Made by a program: the position numbers and the translations under genes. DNA of 64,000 nucleotides from Actinobacteria bacterium IMCC26077 (lineage in GTDB: Bacteria > Actinomycetota > Actinomycetes > Nanopelagicales > Nanopelagicaceae), in assembly GCA_002284915.1 (NCBI GenBank), contig CP015606.1, forward strand, positions 806,001 through 870,000. Direction: 5' to 3'. The number at the start of each line of letters is the position of its first letter. Position 1 is the first letter of the stretch. Below the pieces are notes generated by a model. That model did not search any database. It was given only the letters and a program-made list of their open reading frames with translations, and had not been told where the DNA came from. Shown one piece after another: positions 63,166-64,000 of the stretch.

Positions 63166-64000
63166 ATGTCAGCTAACTGGTCATTCGATACGCAGCAAAT
63201 CCACGCTGGACAAGTGCCAGATCCAACAACAGGCGCTCGCGCGTTGCCGATCTATCAAACAACTGCATATCAATTCCGCGATACCACGCACGCAGCAAAC
63301 CTCTTTGGTCTAGCGGAGCTTGGAAATATTTACACCCGCATCATGAATCCCACTCAAGATGCAGTCGAGCAACGACTCGCAGCTCTTGAAGGAGGAGTAG
63401 CCGCGCTACTAGTTGCCTCTGGATCGGCAGCTACCTTCTATGCGATTCTCAATGTCGCCGAGGCTGGCGATCACATCGTCTCCTCGCCATCGCTCTACGG
63501 TGGTACCTACAACCTCTTCCATTACACCTTGCCGAAGTTTGGCGTCGAGGTCACTTTCGTCGACAACCCTGAAGACCCCGAGTCATGGAAGCGCGCAATT
63601 CGCCCCAATACCAAGGCCTTTTTCGGTGAGACGATCGCTAACCCGAAGAATGATCTCCTTGATATCGCGGCGGTGGCGAAGGTTGCCCACGAAGCAGGCG
63701 TGCCGCTCATTGTCGATAACACCGTGGCAACTCCTTACTTAATCAAACCAATCGAGCATGGCGCAGATGTCGTCGTCCACTCAGCAACGAAGTTCCTTTC
63801 GGGCCATGGCAACTCCGTCGTCGGCGCGATTATCGATGCGGGCAAATTCGACTACGCCAAGTACCCCGATCGCTTCACGAACTTCAATCAACCTGACCCG
63901 AGCTATCACGGCTTGGTCTATGCGGTGAATCTCGGTGTTGGTTCGCCATTTGGAGCAAACCTCTCCTACATCTTCAAAATCCGCCTCACCCTCCTTCGCG
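63166..64000 (+). CDS. metY: O-acetylhomoserine aminocarboxypropyltransferase, 5' part
   Basis: PLP enzyme of the Cys/Met-metabolism family making homocysteine from O-acetylhomoserine and sulfide; 278 codons are present and the gene runs off the right edge. Visible are FDTQQIHAGQVPDPTTGARA, YTRIMNPTQDAVEQRLAALE, GETIANPKNDLLDIAAVAKV, VDNTVATPY, and the PLP lysine in HSATKFLSGHGNSVVGA. The start motif and GAAGGGAT Shine-Dalgarno set the ATG at 63166. Control by the SAM-IV riboswitch supports MetY over cystathionine gamma-synthase. Confidence 0.95.
   Translation, partial: MSANWSFDTQQIHAGQVPDPTTGARALPIYQTTAYQFRDTTHAANLFGLAELGNIYTRIMNPTQDAVEQRLAALEGGVAALLVASGSAATFYAILNVAEAGDHIVSSPSLYGGTYNLFHYTLPKFGVEVTFVDNPEDPESWKRAIRPNTKAFFGETIANPKNDLLDIAAVAKVAHEAGVPLIVDNTVATPYLIKPIEHGADVVVHSATKFLSGHGNSVVGAIIDAGKFDYAKYPDRFTNFNQPDPSYHGLVYAVNLGVGSPFGANLSYIFKIRLTLLR

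Overview
The window is 64 kb of a compact, single-copy-gene-dense bacterial chromosome. Gene content and order point to an actinobacterium (Actinomycetota). Diagnostic runs are dxr-rseP-ispG-GNAT(DUF4081)-proS, rimP-nusA-infB-rbfA-truB-ribF-rpsO-pnp-M16 peptidase-dapB, thyX-dapA-rnj-ftsK-rodZ-rimO-pgsA-cinA-clgR, recA-recX, miaB-miaA, dapF-hflX, and lexA divergent from a LysM gene followed by nrdR-nrdJ. The same order, with many extra genes between, is known from mycobacteria. Most genes abut or overlap by four bases, intergenic gaps rarely exceed 130 bp, and no tRNA, rRNA, IS element or CRISPR was seen. This fits a streamlined free-living, probably aquatic, actinobacterium; the exact lineage is an inference.

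Layout. 1-8.9 kb: a polyamine-type ABC importer (potD partial, potA, potB, potC), a structured leader, an FAD amine oxidase, an agmatinase-family ureohydrolase, then on the minus strand a 4-aminobutyrate-type aminotransferase and an FGGY sugar kinase. Together they suggest uptake and nitrogen or carbon salvage from polyamines and guanidino compounds. 8.9-15 kb: MEP isoprenoid genes, the RseP protease, a GNAT protein and proS. 15-26.7 kb: the transcription/translation operon from rimP to pnp, a processing peptidase, dapB and a mycoredoxin-like protein. 26.7-27.6 kb: AzlCD exporter on the minus strand. 27.7-37.1 kb: thyX, dapA, RNase J, FtsK, RodZ-like, RimO, PgsA, CinA and ClgR. 37.1-42.7 kb: a TetR regulator with an anchored exo/endonuclease-phosphatase-family protein, recA-recX, and a large secreted protein of unknown function. 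42.8-45.2 kb: miaB-miaA. 45.3-50.3 kb: a ribose-type sugar ABC importer with a rhamnose-mutarotase-like protein and a Gfo/Idh/MocA dehydrogenase, apparently inserted in the conserved backbone. 50.3-57.3 kb: dapF-hflX, the lexA/LysM SOS locus, and nrdR-nrdJ (B12-dependent ribonucleotide reductase). 57.3-60.4 kb: an amino-sugar operon (nagA, SIS deaminase, ROK kinase). 60.4-64 kb: NUDIX, a lipoprotein plus PKD-like secreted protein, DUF4192, and a SAM-IV riboswitch in front of a partial metY.

Regulation visible in the sequence. There are three LexA-type boxes (recA; two between lexA and the LysM gene), NrdR-like boxes over the nrdR promoter, and a SAM-IV riboswitch. Several leaders have strong local helices: before the FAD oxidase, rimP, rpsO, pnp, the sugar-binding protein and nrdR. 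Many operon-head genes lack a Shine-Dalgarno and instead carry a TANNNT hexamer 6-7 nt before the start codon, as expected for leaderless mRNAs. The most novel-looking items are the long-range helix in the nrdR-nrdJ leader and the hairpin that separates the Shine-Dalgarno from the start codon of the FAD oxidase gene.
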